Part shown: positions 1 to 7,696 of the stretch, piece by piece
Layout: the number at the start of each line of letters is the position of its first letter
Numbering within the stretch: position 1 is the stretch's first letter
Origin: Kitasatospora sp. NBC_01250
GTDB lineage: Bacteria; Actinomycetota; Actinomycetes; Streptomycetales; Streptomycetaceae
Length of the DNA: 64,000 nt
Direction of reading: 5' to 3'
Assembly (NCBI RefSeq): GCF_036226465.1
Contig: NZ_CP108476.1
Location: 5,394,001-5,458,000, forward strand
Notes under the pieces: generated by a model
The model's input: only the letters and a program-made list of their open reading frames with translations
Told to the model about the DNA's origin: nothing
Database searches by the model: none
Program-made: the position numbers and the translations under genes

Positions 1-1029
1 CTGGTCTCGATGGTCCTGGTCCCCGGACTGTTCGGGATCGTGCTGCTGGTCGTCGCGCTCTACACGCTCTGCTCCACCTGGACCTGGCCCTCGGGGCGCA
101 GACAGGTGGTGGCGCTCACCGCGGTGATCTTCGTGGAGACGCTGGGCATGGTGCTCTTCGCGATGCTCACCACGGAGCCGCAGCCGGGCCAGCAGCTGCC
201 GGCCACCTGGGTCTTCGTGCTCTTCTCGGTGCTGGTGGCGGTCGGGCTGACCGTCTCGCCGGTGGTGGGCGGCCTCTACATCGGCGCCCGGCGCCGGCTG
301 ATCGAATCGCTCAAGGACCGGGCCCAGGGCCTGGAGGCGGAGCTGGACCTGCTCGCCGAGCGGGCCAGGGAGCGAGCCCGGCGGGCCCGGCTGGAGGAGC
401 GCACCCGGATCGCCCGCGAGATGCACGACGTGGTGGCGCACCGGGTCAGCCTGATGGTGGTGCACGCGGGCGCCGTGGAGCGGATCGCGCTGCGGGAGCC
501 GCAGAAGGCGGCGCAGAGCGCCAAGCTGATGGCCGAGACCGGGCGCCAGGCGCTGGACGAGCTGCGCGAGATCCTCGGCGTGCTGCGGATGAGCGAGGAG
601 GCGCCGGCCGAGAGCCCGCTGGGGCTGGCCGAACTGCCGCGGCTGATCGACCAGTCCAGGGCGGCCGGGATGCAGGTGACGCTGACCGTCAGCGGCGACC
701 GCCGGCCCTACCGCGGGGACGCCGAGCAGACCGCCTACCGGGTGGTGCAGGAGGGGCTGACCAACGCGCACAAGCACGCCGGTGGCGCGCGGGTCGCCGT
801 CCTGCTGGCCTACGTGCCCAACGGGGTGCGGGTGGCCGTGGTGAACGAGCGGCCGGTCGGCGGTGACCAGGTCAGGCTGCCCAGCGGGGGCAACGGGCTG
901 GTCGGCATGGAGGAGCGGGTGGTCGCGCTGGGCGGCAGCTTCACGGCCGGGCCGCAGCAGGAGGGCGGGTTCCGGGTGGAGGCGCTGCTGCCCTCGCGGC
1001 TGGCGCAGCGCAGTGACCGGCTGGGCTGA
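1..1029 (+). CDS. Sensor histidine kinase, NarL/HisKA_3 type (5' truncated)
   Basis: This is the C-terminal part of a two-component sensor kinase; the frame is open to the left edge, so the true start is outside the window. Numbering from the ATG at 10, hydrophobic membrane segments lie at about 4-22, 33-53 and 66-90, followed by a linker helix. The dimerisation/phosphoacceptor motif is AREMHDVVAHRVS with the phospho-His at about residue 139. The HATPase_c domain follows with an N-box (YRVVQEGLTNAHKHA) and a G-box (GGNGLVGMEERV). Such kinases phosphorylate LuxR/NarL-type response regulators, and none is visible here, so the partner may lie upstream of the window. The signal sensed cannot be inferred. 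Confidence 0.9.
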   Translation: MVSMVLVPGLFGIVLLVVALYTLCSTWTWPSGRRQVVALTAVIFVETLGMVLFAMLTTEPQPGQQLPATWVFVLFSVLVAVGLTVSPVVGGLYIGARRRLIESLKDRAQGLEAELDLLAERARERARRARLEERTRIAREMHDVVAHRVSLMVVHAGAVERIALREPQKAAQSAKLMAETGRQALDELREILGVLRMSEEAPAESPLGLAELPRLIDQSRAAGMQVTLTVSGDRRPYRGDAEQTAYRVVQEGLTNAHKHAGGARVAVLLAYVPNGVRVAVVNERPVGGDQVRLPSGGNGLVGMEERVVALGGSFTAGPQQEGGFRVEALLPSRLAQRSDRLG

Positions 1030-1163
1030 GGCCGGCCGAGCTGAGGCCTGGCTGCGCTGAGGCCGGCTCAGGGCTCGCGGGCGGAGATCCGTGCGGAAGC
1101 TTCACAACTTTGCTGAACCCGGCTCGCCGCCCGGGCGCCGCGGAGCACGCCCGGGAGCACGGC

Positions 1164-1703
1164 TCAGAGCGGGTCGGTGACGGTCCGCAGCCGCTCCGGC
1201 CGGGTGCCCAGGACCAGCGCGGTGACCGCCTGGTCGAGGTCGGCGCCCAGGAACCACTCGCCGGTGTGGTCCAGGCTGTAGACCCGGCCCGCCTCGTCGA
1301 TCGCGAGCAGCGCCTGGCCGTAGTGCTCCTCGCCCAGCGGCGCCACCCGGCTGTCCAGCGCGCGTGACAGGTCGGCCAGCGTGCGCGGCAGGTGCAGGCC
1401 GCAGATCGGGTCGAGCAGGAACGGGGTGCGGGCCAGTTCGCGCCCGGCGCCGCCGAGGTCGAAGGAGAGCCCGCCGAACTCGGCCCAGGCCTCGATGGCA
1501 GCGGGGAAGACCGCGTGCTGGACGCCGTCGGCGGAGTGCCGGGAGAGCAGCTCGTCGGCCCACTCCTCGGCGCGGCGGATCTCCCAGCGGCCCGGGTGCC
1601 AGCCGGCCTGCTTGAGCGCCGCGGCGACGTCGGCGGGAAACCTGGGCTGGGAGCGTACGGCGGCGGACGCTGGGCCTGCGGCCGGTGACGTGAGCGGGTT
1701 CAG
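1164..1703 (-). CDS. SUKH-3 domain immunity-like protein (start uncertain)
   Basis: The reading frame ends at a TGA at 1164 and translates to an intact SUKH-3 domain: RFPADVAAALKQAGWHPGRW near the N-terminus, HAVFPAAIEAWAEFGGL in the middle, APLGEE and then VYSLDHTGEWFLGADLD near the end. SUKH-3 proteins are immunity proteins against polymorphic or contact-dependent toxins, or are toxin-derived regulators. The frame is open up to a stop at 1761, but I find no ATG, GTG or TTG ahead of the domain. The best candidate is a CTG at 1701-1703 with a GGAG 6-7 nt upstream. A GTG at 1737 is in another frame. The gene may use a rare start or carry a frameshift near 1650-1737. It lies directly downstream of the YwqJ-type gene on the same strand. 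Confidence 0.7.
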   Translation of the reverse strand: MNPLTSPAAGPASAAVRSQPRFPADVAAALKQAGWHPGRWEIRRAEEWADELLSRHSADGVQHAVFPAAIEAWAEFGGLSFDLGGAGRELARTPFLLDPICGLHLPRTLADLSRALDSRVAPLGEEHYGQALLAIDEAGRVYSLDHTGEWFLGADLDQAVTALVLGTRPERLRTVTDPL

Positions 1704-1800
1704 GGGGGACTCCGGTGTCGGGGGACAGGGGCGGCACGCGACCTGGGCGGCGCTGCGGGGCTACTGGTTCACGGCCTCGGCCGCCGGGCCACGGGCCGGT

Positions 1801-2265
1801 TCAGGCCGGATCGGACCTGGGCCCGACCACCACGCTCTGCACGGTGAGGTGTTCGAGCAGCGGTGCGCAGGAGCGGCAGGGCGGCGCGTGGGTGCCGTGC
1901 GCCGGGTCGTCCTGCTCGCGGATCCGCACGGTGGTCAGCTTGGCGCCCTTGAGCGCCTTGCGGGCGTCGTGCAGGCTCAGCGGCTTCTTCGCGGCGCGCT
2001 TGGAGCGGCTGCTGTCCACCGTGGTCAGGTACTGCGAGAGCAGCACGGCCTCCGGGCAGCGCCCGGTGAAGCGTTCGCGGTGCTCCAGCGGCAGCCGGGC
2101 CAGGAAGTCACCGACCAGCGGGTGCAGCGCGGGCTCCTGGTCGGCCTTGCGGCCGGCCAGCGTGTGCACCTCGCCACCGCGCAGGGAGAGCGCCGCGGCC
2201 ACGGCGGGCAGCAGGCTGTCCCGGTGGTGGCGCAGCAGGGGTGCGACCGGCGGACCCTCGTCCAC
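1801..2265 (-). CDS. YwqJ-type putative nucleic acid deaminase domain protein
   Basis: A 154-residue protein starting at GTG 2265 with an AGAGGAG ribosome site just upstream. The zinc-site motifs of the YwqJ deaminase group are visible: C70-P-E72 in FTGRCPEAVLLS, where Cys replaces the His of the usual HxE, and PCRSC (C130 and C133). In known systems YwqJ-like domains are C-terminal toxin tips that deaminate nucleic acids or nucleotides. Here the domain is nearly the whole protein, with no signal peptide or export domain, so an intracellular job is more likely. The two zinc half-sites are about 58 residues apart with a basic stretch (SKRAAKK) between. It is followed by the SUKH-3 gene on the same strand, and the two probably form one transcript. 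Substrate unknown. Confidence 0.75.
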   Translation of the reverse strand: MDEGPPVAPLLRHHRDSLLPAVAAALSLRGGEVHTLAGRKADQEPALHPLVGDFLARLPLEHRERFTGRCPEAVLLSQYLTTVDSSRSKRAAKKPLSLHDARKALKGAKLTTVRIREQDDPAHGTHAPPCRSCAPLLEHLTVQSVVVGPRSDPA

Positions 2266-2483
2266 GGCTGCTCCTCTCGCTCTGTCGGCTGGTCCTCTGT
2301 CGGGCGGGTCGGACGAACCCGCTCATACGTCAGCCTGCCAAACGTTTCGGACAGTGGATCACTCGGGGGGCGGGCCCGCGTACTGAGACTCCGTCAGACG
2401 CACCAATTGTTCACAACTTGATCACAGGGCTCCGGTTCGCCCCGGCCGCCGGACCAGGACGTCCGTCCGAACCCGGGACCCCA

Positions 2484-2489
2484 TACCCT
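2484..2489 (+). promoter_or_regulatory. Possible -10 box for the LHH/SUKH gene
   Basis: TACCCT lies 44 nt ahead of the ATG at 2533, in the 267-bp gap between divergently transcribed toxin/immunity-domain genes. No convincing -35 was found at the expected distance. Confidence 0.3.
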
Positions 2490-2532
2490 GGTGGCTAGCT
2501 AAATCGGCTTCAGCGCAGTGGGGGCACCCAGA

Positions 2533-3534
2533 ATGACGACAGGTCGGCCCGGCATCGCCGCCGTGCCCAACGCGGCCTACGCGGGTCAGGTGGTTCACTT
2601 TCCCGACCCGGTGCGGGCGGCCAAGTACCCCGACGGGGTGCGGGTCGATGCCCAGGGGTACCCGGACTTCGGTGCGTACGCCGCGGCGGCGGCCGAGGTC
2701 GCGGACCCGCCCGAGGGCTTCGGCGTGGACGAGCTGCGGCTGACCGACTACGTGTCCGCCAATGCCGCGCTGTTCAGCCAGGGACACGAGCTGTGGGCCG
2801 ATCAGGAGTGCGCCGTGGCCACCCCGGCGGGCTGGACCTGGCACCACGCGGTCGGCGGCGCGGCCCACGGCTGGCGCCGGATGGAGCTGATCCCGGTCGA
2901 GGTCAAGGCGCTGCTGCGGCACCACGGCGGCCTGGCCCGCTCGGCCGCCGACCACGCCCGGCGCGGCACCCGCCCGCTCCAGGAGCGCAAGGCCGTGCAC
3001 TTCCCGCTCTCCAAGGAGGGCGCCGACCCGCTGACCGTCGGTGAGGACCTGGTCCAGGCGGCCGAGGAGCGGCTCGGCTACCGGCTGCCCGGGCCCTACC
3101 GCGGCTTCCTCAAGCTGGCCGGCGGCCGGACCCCGGCGGGCGTGGCGCTCGACACCGACCTCGGACTCCTGCTCGACCAGCCGTTCCTGACGCTCAGCGA
3201 GGAGTACGGCGTCGAGGACCTGGTCTACGTCAACAAGTGCCTGCGGGACCACCTGACCAAGGACTACCTCGGCATCGCCTTCGTCCAGGGCGGCATCCTG
3301 GCCCTCAAGGTGCGGGGCGAGCAGCTGGGTTCGGTCTGGTTCTGCCTCTATGACGACGCCCGCGACAACGGCGCCCCCGAGGAGGCGGCCGACCGGGTAC
3401 GGCGGTTGCTGCTGCCCTGCGGGGACAGCTTCGACGACTTCCTGCTCCGGCTGGCCGGCAGCCCGCCGGAGCTGGAGACGGTCGCGGAGCTGATGGTGGA
3501 CGGCGGGTTCGCCCGCGCGGTGCCGGTGTCGTGA
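2533..3534 (+). CDS. LHH-type nuclease domain fused to SMI1/KNR4 (SUKH) domain
   Basis: A 333-residue two-domain protein. Residues about 60-135 carry an LHH/HNH-like nuclease signature: WHH at 103-105, RRMELIPVEVKALLRHHGG at 115-133 with the HHGG pair. Residues about 165-333 form an SMI1/KNR4 (SUKH) domain, marked by AAEERLGYRLPGPYRGFLKLAGG and ending near DSFDDFLLRLAG. LHH domains are DNase toxin tips and SUKH domains are immunity folds, so toxin-like and immunity-like halves sit in one chain. A six-residue insertion (GGAAHG) follows the WHH motif. ATG 2533 was chosen over GTG 2518 because homologues, as I remember them, begin MTTGR. It has no signal peptide. It is divergent from the YwqJ/SUKH-3 pair and 82 nt ahead of the SUKH-4 gene. 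Confidence 0.75.
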   Translation: MTTGRPGIAAVPNAAYAGQVVHFPDPVRAAKYPDGVRVDAQGYPDFGAYAAAAAEVADPPEGFGVDELRLTDYVSANAALFSQGHELWADQECAVATPAGWTWHHAVGGAAHGWRRMELIPVEVKALLRHHGGLARSAADHARRGTRPLQERKAVHFPLSKEGADPLTVGEDLVQAAEERLGYRLPGPYRGFLKLAGGRTPAGVALDTDLGLLLDQPFLTLSEEYGVEDLVYVNKCLRDHLTKDYLGIAFVQGGILALKVRGEQLGSVWFCLYDDARDNGAPEEAADRVRRLLLPCGDSFDDFLLRLAGSPPELETVAELMVDGGFARAVPVS

Positions 3535-3616
3535 GGCGGTCGGTGAACAGCCGGCGGGCCGGCGGTGCGATCGGTGGGAGCGGACGGCCGGAGCAAGAGG
3601 ACAGGGGCGAGGCAGC

Positions 3617-6127
3617 ATGATGACGTACGCGCAGGCACAGGACCTGGCGACGGAGTGGATCAACGGCGGGGTGTCGCCCTTCCAGCAGCGCGAGGTGCGG
3701 GTACGGGAGTTCGACCTCGGCTTCGTCTGCTGGGCCGAGGACCGCGACGGCGGCCCCTCCTCGGACGGCGGGGCGGTCAAGCTGGTGATCGCCCGGGAGA
3801 CCGGGGCGAGCACGCTCTGGCCCGCGCTGCCGGTCAACGAGGTGGTGCACCGCTACGAGGCGCAGTACGGCCGGCCGGCCCAGGGCAGCGCGCCCGGGGC
3901 GGTCAAGCCGGTGCCCGCTCCGGCCGAGGCGACCTCCTTCCTGCTCAGCCCGCCGCAGTGGATGCTGGACGCCGGTGCGGCGGCGATCGCCGCCGAGGCG
4001 GAGCAGCTGGGGGCCGCGCAGGGCGCCGACCAGGGGCCGGCTCCCGCCGAGCCCGCCGCGCCCGCCGCGCCGGTCGAGCCCGTCGGGCCCGTCGGGCCGA
4101 TCGCCGGGCCCCCGCCGGTCCCGGGCCTGCCCGATCAGGTGCCGCCCGTGCCGGTGATGGCCCAGCCCGCGCCGCCCGCGGTGCCGGCGGCGCCCGCCGT
4201 GCTGACGGAGCCGCCGGTCTCGGACCGGCCGGCCGGTGACGCACCGACCATGCTCGCGCCGCCGCCCAGCTGGGAGCTGGAGGAGCACGGCGAGGAGCGG
4301 CCGTCGGCCCCGGCCACCCCGCCGGAGGCCATGACGGTCCGGATGCCGCCGCCGGCCGCCGAGGCGCCCGTCGCGGCGCCGCCTGTTCCGGTGCCCGCGC
4401 CTGCCGCGCCCCAGGCGCCGGTGGGCGGGTACGCGCCGACCATGCTGGCGTCGGACGGTCCGCCCGGCCTGATGGGCCTGCCCGGCGCGCCGGTCGCGTC
4501 GGCACCGCCCGCGCCGGCCGTGCCCGCACCCGTCGGGCCCCCCGTCCCGCCGTCCCCCGCCCCCGGCGTCGAGTACGCGCCGACGATGCTCGCCTCCGAC
4601 GGCCCGCCCGGCCTGATGGGCCTGCCCGGCGCCCCCGTGGCGCCCCCGGCGGGCGGCCGTGGTGGTGTCGGCGCTCCGCCGCCCCCGCCGCCCGGCGGGC
4701 TGCTGCACGCGGGTGGCAGTGGCGCGGAGGCCCCGGCAGCCGCCGGTGGCCGCGGGTCCGGCAGCACGCCGCCGCCCCCGCCGCCCGGTGCGCTGCGTGG
4801 CGCGCCTGCTCACCCGGGTGCGCCGGTGGCGCCCCCGGCGGGCGGTCGTGGCGGCGTCGGCGCTCCGCCGCCCCCGCCGCCGGGAGCGCTGCGCGGTGCG
4901 GCCGCGCCCGCCGCCGGTAGCGGGGACCTGGCCGACGCCGACACCTCCAAGGCCGCCCCGCCGTCCCGTCAGGGCGCCCAGGGCGGTGGCGTCGCGCACG
5001 CCGCGACCCAGCTGGCCTCGGCCCTCCCGGGCGCCCCCGGCTTCCCCGGCGGCCCGGTGCCCGGAGCGCCGGACGTGCCCGGCGCCCCCGGCCTGCCCGG
5101 TGCCGCCGCGCCGGTCCCCGGGCTGCCGCCGCAGGGCGCCCCGGTGCCGCCGGGCGTGCCGACCGTCGGCCCCGGCTACCTGGCCGTGCTCAGCTACCGC
5201 GCCCCCGACGGCTCCGAGCAGAAGGTGATGCACCGCAGCGAGCCCGGCACCCCGCACCCGGAGTGGCGGATCCTGCAGGAGCTGCGCCGGCTCGGCGTGC
5301 CGGCCGAGCAGGTGCTGGAGCTGCACACCGAACTGGAGGCCTGCGACCTGCCCGGCGGCTACTGCTCCCGGCTGATCGCCTCCTCGTGGCCCAACGTGCG
5401 GATCACCCACACCGCCGGGTACGGCCGCGAGCACCAGGCCCGCCAGGCCGGCATGGCGCACCTGCTCAACCACCTGGACGAGCTGCACCAGCTGGCCGCC
5501 GGCCCGCGCCGCCCGCGTCCGGTCCGGGTGCCGCTGCCCGCTCCCGGCAGCATCCCGCCGGCCGCCCCCGTCCCGCCGCAGCAGATCGGTGCCGAGCTCG
5601 CGCAGTACTTCGGCCCCGCCGTCTTCCGCTACGAGCAGCGGGCGGTCTCCCGGCAGGGGGTGCCCGAGGCGGTGGCGCAGACCCTGGTCTGGGCGGGCCT
5701 GCCGACCAGCTTCGGACCGTTCTTCTGGGCGCACGCACCGGAGAACCGGCCGATCCCGACGCTGGCCGAGCTGGCCGCCGAGCGCGGTCGCCAGGCCGCG
5801 CCCGATGCGGGCGGCTACCTGGTGCTCGGAAACGACTACGGACGGCAACTCTGTGTGCAGTACGGCACAGCGGCCGTGGTCGCGGTGGACCTGGAGGGAA
5901 CCGCGCAGGCCCCGCGCTTCGTCAACACTGGCGTACCGGAGTTCGTCCGGTCGCTCGCCCTGCTCGGTCGGATGTGGCCGTTGCGCTACGGCCTGACCCC
6001 GGATCAGGCCGGGCGCTGGACCACCGACTTCCAGGCCGAGCTGGCCGCGATCGACCCGGCCGCCCTCCAGGCACCGGACACCTGGTGGGCGGTCCTCCTG
6101 GAGCAGTTCTGGGACGGCCTGCTCTAG
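3617..6127 (+). CDS. Imm35 (YrhB) - proline-rich - deaminase - SUKH-4 fusion protein
   Basis: An 836-residue multidomain protein. Residues 1-80 match the YrhB/Imm35 immunity fold (WINGGVSPFQQREVRVREFD, then TLWPALPVNEVVHRYE). Residues about 95-515 are a Pro/Ala/Gly-rich linker with poly-Pro runs and two duplicated blocks. Residues about 516-640 look like a nucleic acid deaminase: H570-T-E572 and C576-DLPGGY-C583 as zinc ligands, preceded by a segment with LSYRAPDG. Residues about 650-836 are SUKH-4 (YFGPAVFRYE, FGPFFW, YLVLGNDYGRQLC, FVNTGVPEFVRSLALL). Two immunity folds therefore bracket a toxin-like deaminase. ATG 3617 has GAGG upstream. The linker biases codons heavily to CC/GC but stays in frame. 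It may act on the neighbouring nuclease and deaminase or on incoming toxins. Confidence 0.75.
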   Translation: MMTYAQAQDLATEWINGGVSPFQQREVRVREFDLGFVCWAEDRDGGPSSDGGAVKLVIARETGASTLWPALPVNEVVHRYEAQYGRPAQGSAPGAVKPVPAPAEATSFLLSPPQWMLDAGAAAIAAEAEQLGAAQGADQGPAPAEPAAPAAPVEPVGPVGPIAGPPPVPGLPDQVPPVPVMAQPAPPAVPAAPAVLTEPPVSDRPAGDAPTMLAPPPSWELEEHGEERPSAPATPPEAMTVRMPPPAAEAPVAAPPVPVPAPAAPQAPVGGYAPTMLASDGPPGLMGLPGAPVASAPPAPAVPAPVGPPVPPSPAPGVEYAPTMLASDGPPGLMGLPGAPVAPPAGGRGGVGAPPPPPPGGLLHAGGSGAEAPAAAGGRGSGSTPPPPPPGALRGAPAHPGAPVAPPAGGRGGVGAPPPPPPGALRGAAAPAAGSGDLADADTSKAAPPSRQGAQGGGVAHAATQLASALPGAPGFPGGPVPGAPDVPGAPGLPGAAAPVPGLPPQGAPVPPGVPTVGPGYLAVLSYRAPDGSEQKVMHRSEPGTPHPEWRILQELRRLGVPAEQVLELHTELEACDLPGGYCSRLIASSWPNVRITHTAGYGREHQARQAGMAHLLNHLDELHQLAAGPRRPRPVRVPLPAPGSIPPAAPVPPQQIGAELAQYFGPAVFRYEQRAVSRQGVPEAVAQTLVWAGLPTSFGPFFWAHAPENRPIPTLAELAAERGRQAAPDAGGYLVLGNDYGRQLCVQYGTAAVVAVDLEGTAQAPRFVNTGVPEFVRSLALLGRMWPLRYGLTPDQAGRWTTDFQAELAAIDPAALQAPDTWWAVLLEQFWDGLL
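4430..4641 (+). repeat. Duplicated YAPTMLASDGPPGLMGLPG block within the linker
   Basis: A ~68-bp segment beginning at 4430 recurs, nearly unchanged in protein, at 4574. It is an in-frame direct repeat inside the proline-rich linker of the Imm35/SUKH-4 gene. Confidence 0.8.
4636..4884 (+). repeat. Duplicated Gly/Pro block with poly-Pro run
   Basis: The segment at about 4636-4695 (VAPPAGGRGGVGAPPPPPP) recurs at about 4825-4884 with few base differences. A related poly-Pro unit lies between them at about 4765-4800. The runs of six prolines may stall ribosomes without EF-P. Confidence 0.75.
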
Positions 6128-6143
6128 CCGTCAGCACGGCTGG

Positions 6144-6176
6144 GGCTGGGGTCGCACCGTGGGTGCGGCCCCAGCC
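6144..6176 (+). terminator. Terminator hairpin after the SUKH-4 gene
   Basis: The arms 6144-6158 and 6162-6176 pair at 14 of 15 positions around a 3-nt loop, 16 nt after the stop codon. No U-tract, as is usual in this group. Confidence 0.65.
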
Positions 6177-6291
6177 GGTGGTGTCGCTTCCTTGGGCTTT
6201 CCAGATGATCTGCGCAAAATAGGTCAAGAGGATCGCAGGAAACGAGCGCAGGCAAATTCGTGCCCAGCCGGCACTGAGGGGAAGACAGCAG

Positions 6292-7653
6292 ATGAGCGAC
6301 GCCATCCCGTCGTACGGCTTCACCGCTGCCCGGCGCGGCTACGCGCCCGAGCAGGTCGACCGCGCGCTGATCGCGCTGACCTCCCAGCGGGACGAGGCCT
6401 GGCAGCGGCTGAGCTGGCTCGGCGCCCAGATCCGCGAGCTCGAGGCGGTGCTGGCAGCCACCCGCAAGGCCGCCGCCGAGGCGCCGGAGCCCGACTACAC
6501 CACCCTCAGCGAGCAGGCCGCCGACCTGATGGCCATCGCCGACAACGAGGCCCGCCAGGTGCGCGACAAGGCCGAGCGGTTCGCCGAGGACACCCGCGAC
6601 GAGACCTACCAGGCCGGCCAGGAGCTGCAGGCCGAGGCGGCCGCGTACGCGACCGCCACCCGTGCCGAGGCCGACCTGGCCGCCCGCCGCATCGACGAGC
6701 GCACCCGCGCCGAGGCCGAGAAGCTGCGGGGCGAGGCCGACGCCGATTCCCGCGCGATCCGGGACGGCGCGACCGCCGAGGCCGCCAAGATCCGGGTCGC
6801 CGCCGCCGAGGCGGGCGAGCGGGCCGAGACCAAGCTGGCCGAGCTGCGCCGTGACGCCGACGAGCGGTTCGCCGCCGAGGAGGCGGCCGCCGCCGCCGAG
6901 GACGCCAAGATCTCGCAGGCCGCGGAGCGCCGCCTCAAGGAGGCCGAGCAGCACCGCGAGTCGGTGCTCAGCCTGATCAAGCAGATCGACACCGACGCCC
7001 AGGCCAAGGCCGACCGCCTGATCGAGCAGGCCCGCCGCGAGGCCGACAAGATCGAGGCGGCCAGCGCCGCGGAGCGCGCGGCGTTCGACAAGCGGCTGGA
7101 GACGGTGCAGACGCACCTGGACCACATCAAGGGCACGCTCGCCTCGCTGACCGGCAAGGCCGTCGGCATGATCGAGCCGGCCGGGCCCGGCACCGCGGTG
7201 ACGCAGGTGACCGCGGCGGCTCCGGCGGTCCAGGAGACCCAGGTGACCGAGGTGATCCCGACGGTCCAGGCGACCGACCCGGAGGCCGACACCGGCGAGG
7301 TCCCGCTGCCGCCCGCGCCGGCCGCGCCGCCCACGCTGCCGACCGCCTCCTCCGACGCCCCGACCACGGTGCTGCGCCTGCCCGCCGACCTGCGCGACGC
7401 GCCCGCGCCGCCGCCCCCGGGTGGCACCCCGCCGGTCGACCCACGCACCGCCCTGCGCGCCGCCGGTGCCGCCCAGCCGCCGCTCCCGCCCCGCCCGGCC
7501 ACCCCGCCGCCGACCGCCCAGGGCAGCGGTGCCGCCCCGGTCGCCGGGCCGGCGCCCGAGGACGAGACCAGGATCATCCCGAAGATCGTGATCATCGACG
7601 ACGGCACCGAGATCGACTCGCTGCCGAACACCGTGGGACGTCGGCGGACCTGA
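6292..7653 (+). CDS. Coiled-coil 'cellulose-binding'/DivIVA-like protein
   Basis: A 453-residue protein. The first ~35 residues (YGFTAARRGYAPEQVDRALI) resemble the DivIVA N-terminal lipid-binding motif. Residues about 40-280 are a long Ala/Glu/Arg-rich coiled coil with heptad character, and residues 285-440 are an Ala/Pro-rich disordered tail ending in an acidic/hydrophobic patch (RIIPKIVIIDDGTEID). In streptomycetes such proteins are usually labelled cellulose-binding and are distant relatives of the cytoskeletal proteins Scy and FilP. A role in polar growth or as a scaffold is inferred. It follows the toxin/immunity cluster after a terminator and is convergent with the sugar dehydrogenase gene. 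Confidence 0.75.
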   Translation: MSDAIPSYGFTAARRGYAPEQVDRALIALTSQRDEAWQRLSWLGAQIRELEAVLAATRKAAAEAPEPDYTTLSEQAADLMAIADNEARQVRDKAERFAEDTRDETYQAGQELQAEAAAYATATRAEADLAARRIDERTRAEAEKLRGEADADSRAIRDGATAEAAKIRVAAAEAGERAETKLAELRRDADERFAAEEAAAAAEDAKISQAAERRLKEAEQHRESVLSLIKQIDTDAQAKADRLIEQARREADKIEAASAAERAAFDKRLETVQTHLDHIKGTLASLTGKAVGMIEPAGPGTAVTQVTAAAPAVQETQVTEVIPTVQATDPEADTGEVPLPPAPAAPPTLPTASSDAPTTVLRLPADLRDAPAPPPPGGTPPVDPRTALRAAGAAQPPLPPRPATPPPTAQGSGAAPVAGPAPEDETRIIPKIVIIDDGTEIDSLPNTVGRRRT

Positions 7654-7696
7654 CCTCCGGTGCGGAGCGCGCGTGCCAGCGCGCGATGCGCTCGGC

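Noticed and set aside
1102..1737. The 211-codon minus-strand frame starting at GTG 1737 as the SUKH-3 gene
   Set aside because: Its product is Arg/Pro-rich low complexity; the SUKH-3 motifs are in another frame ending at 1164.
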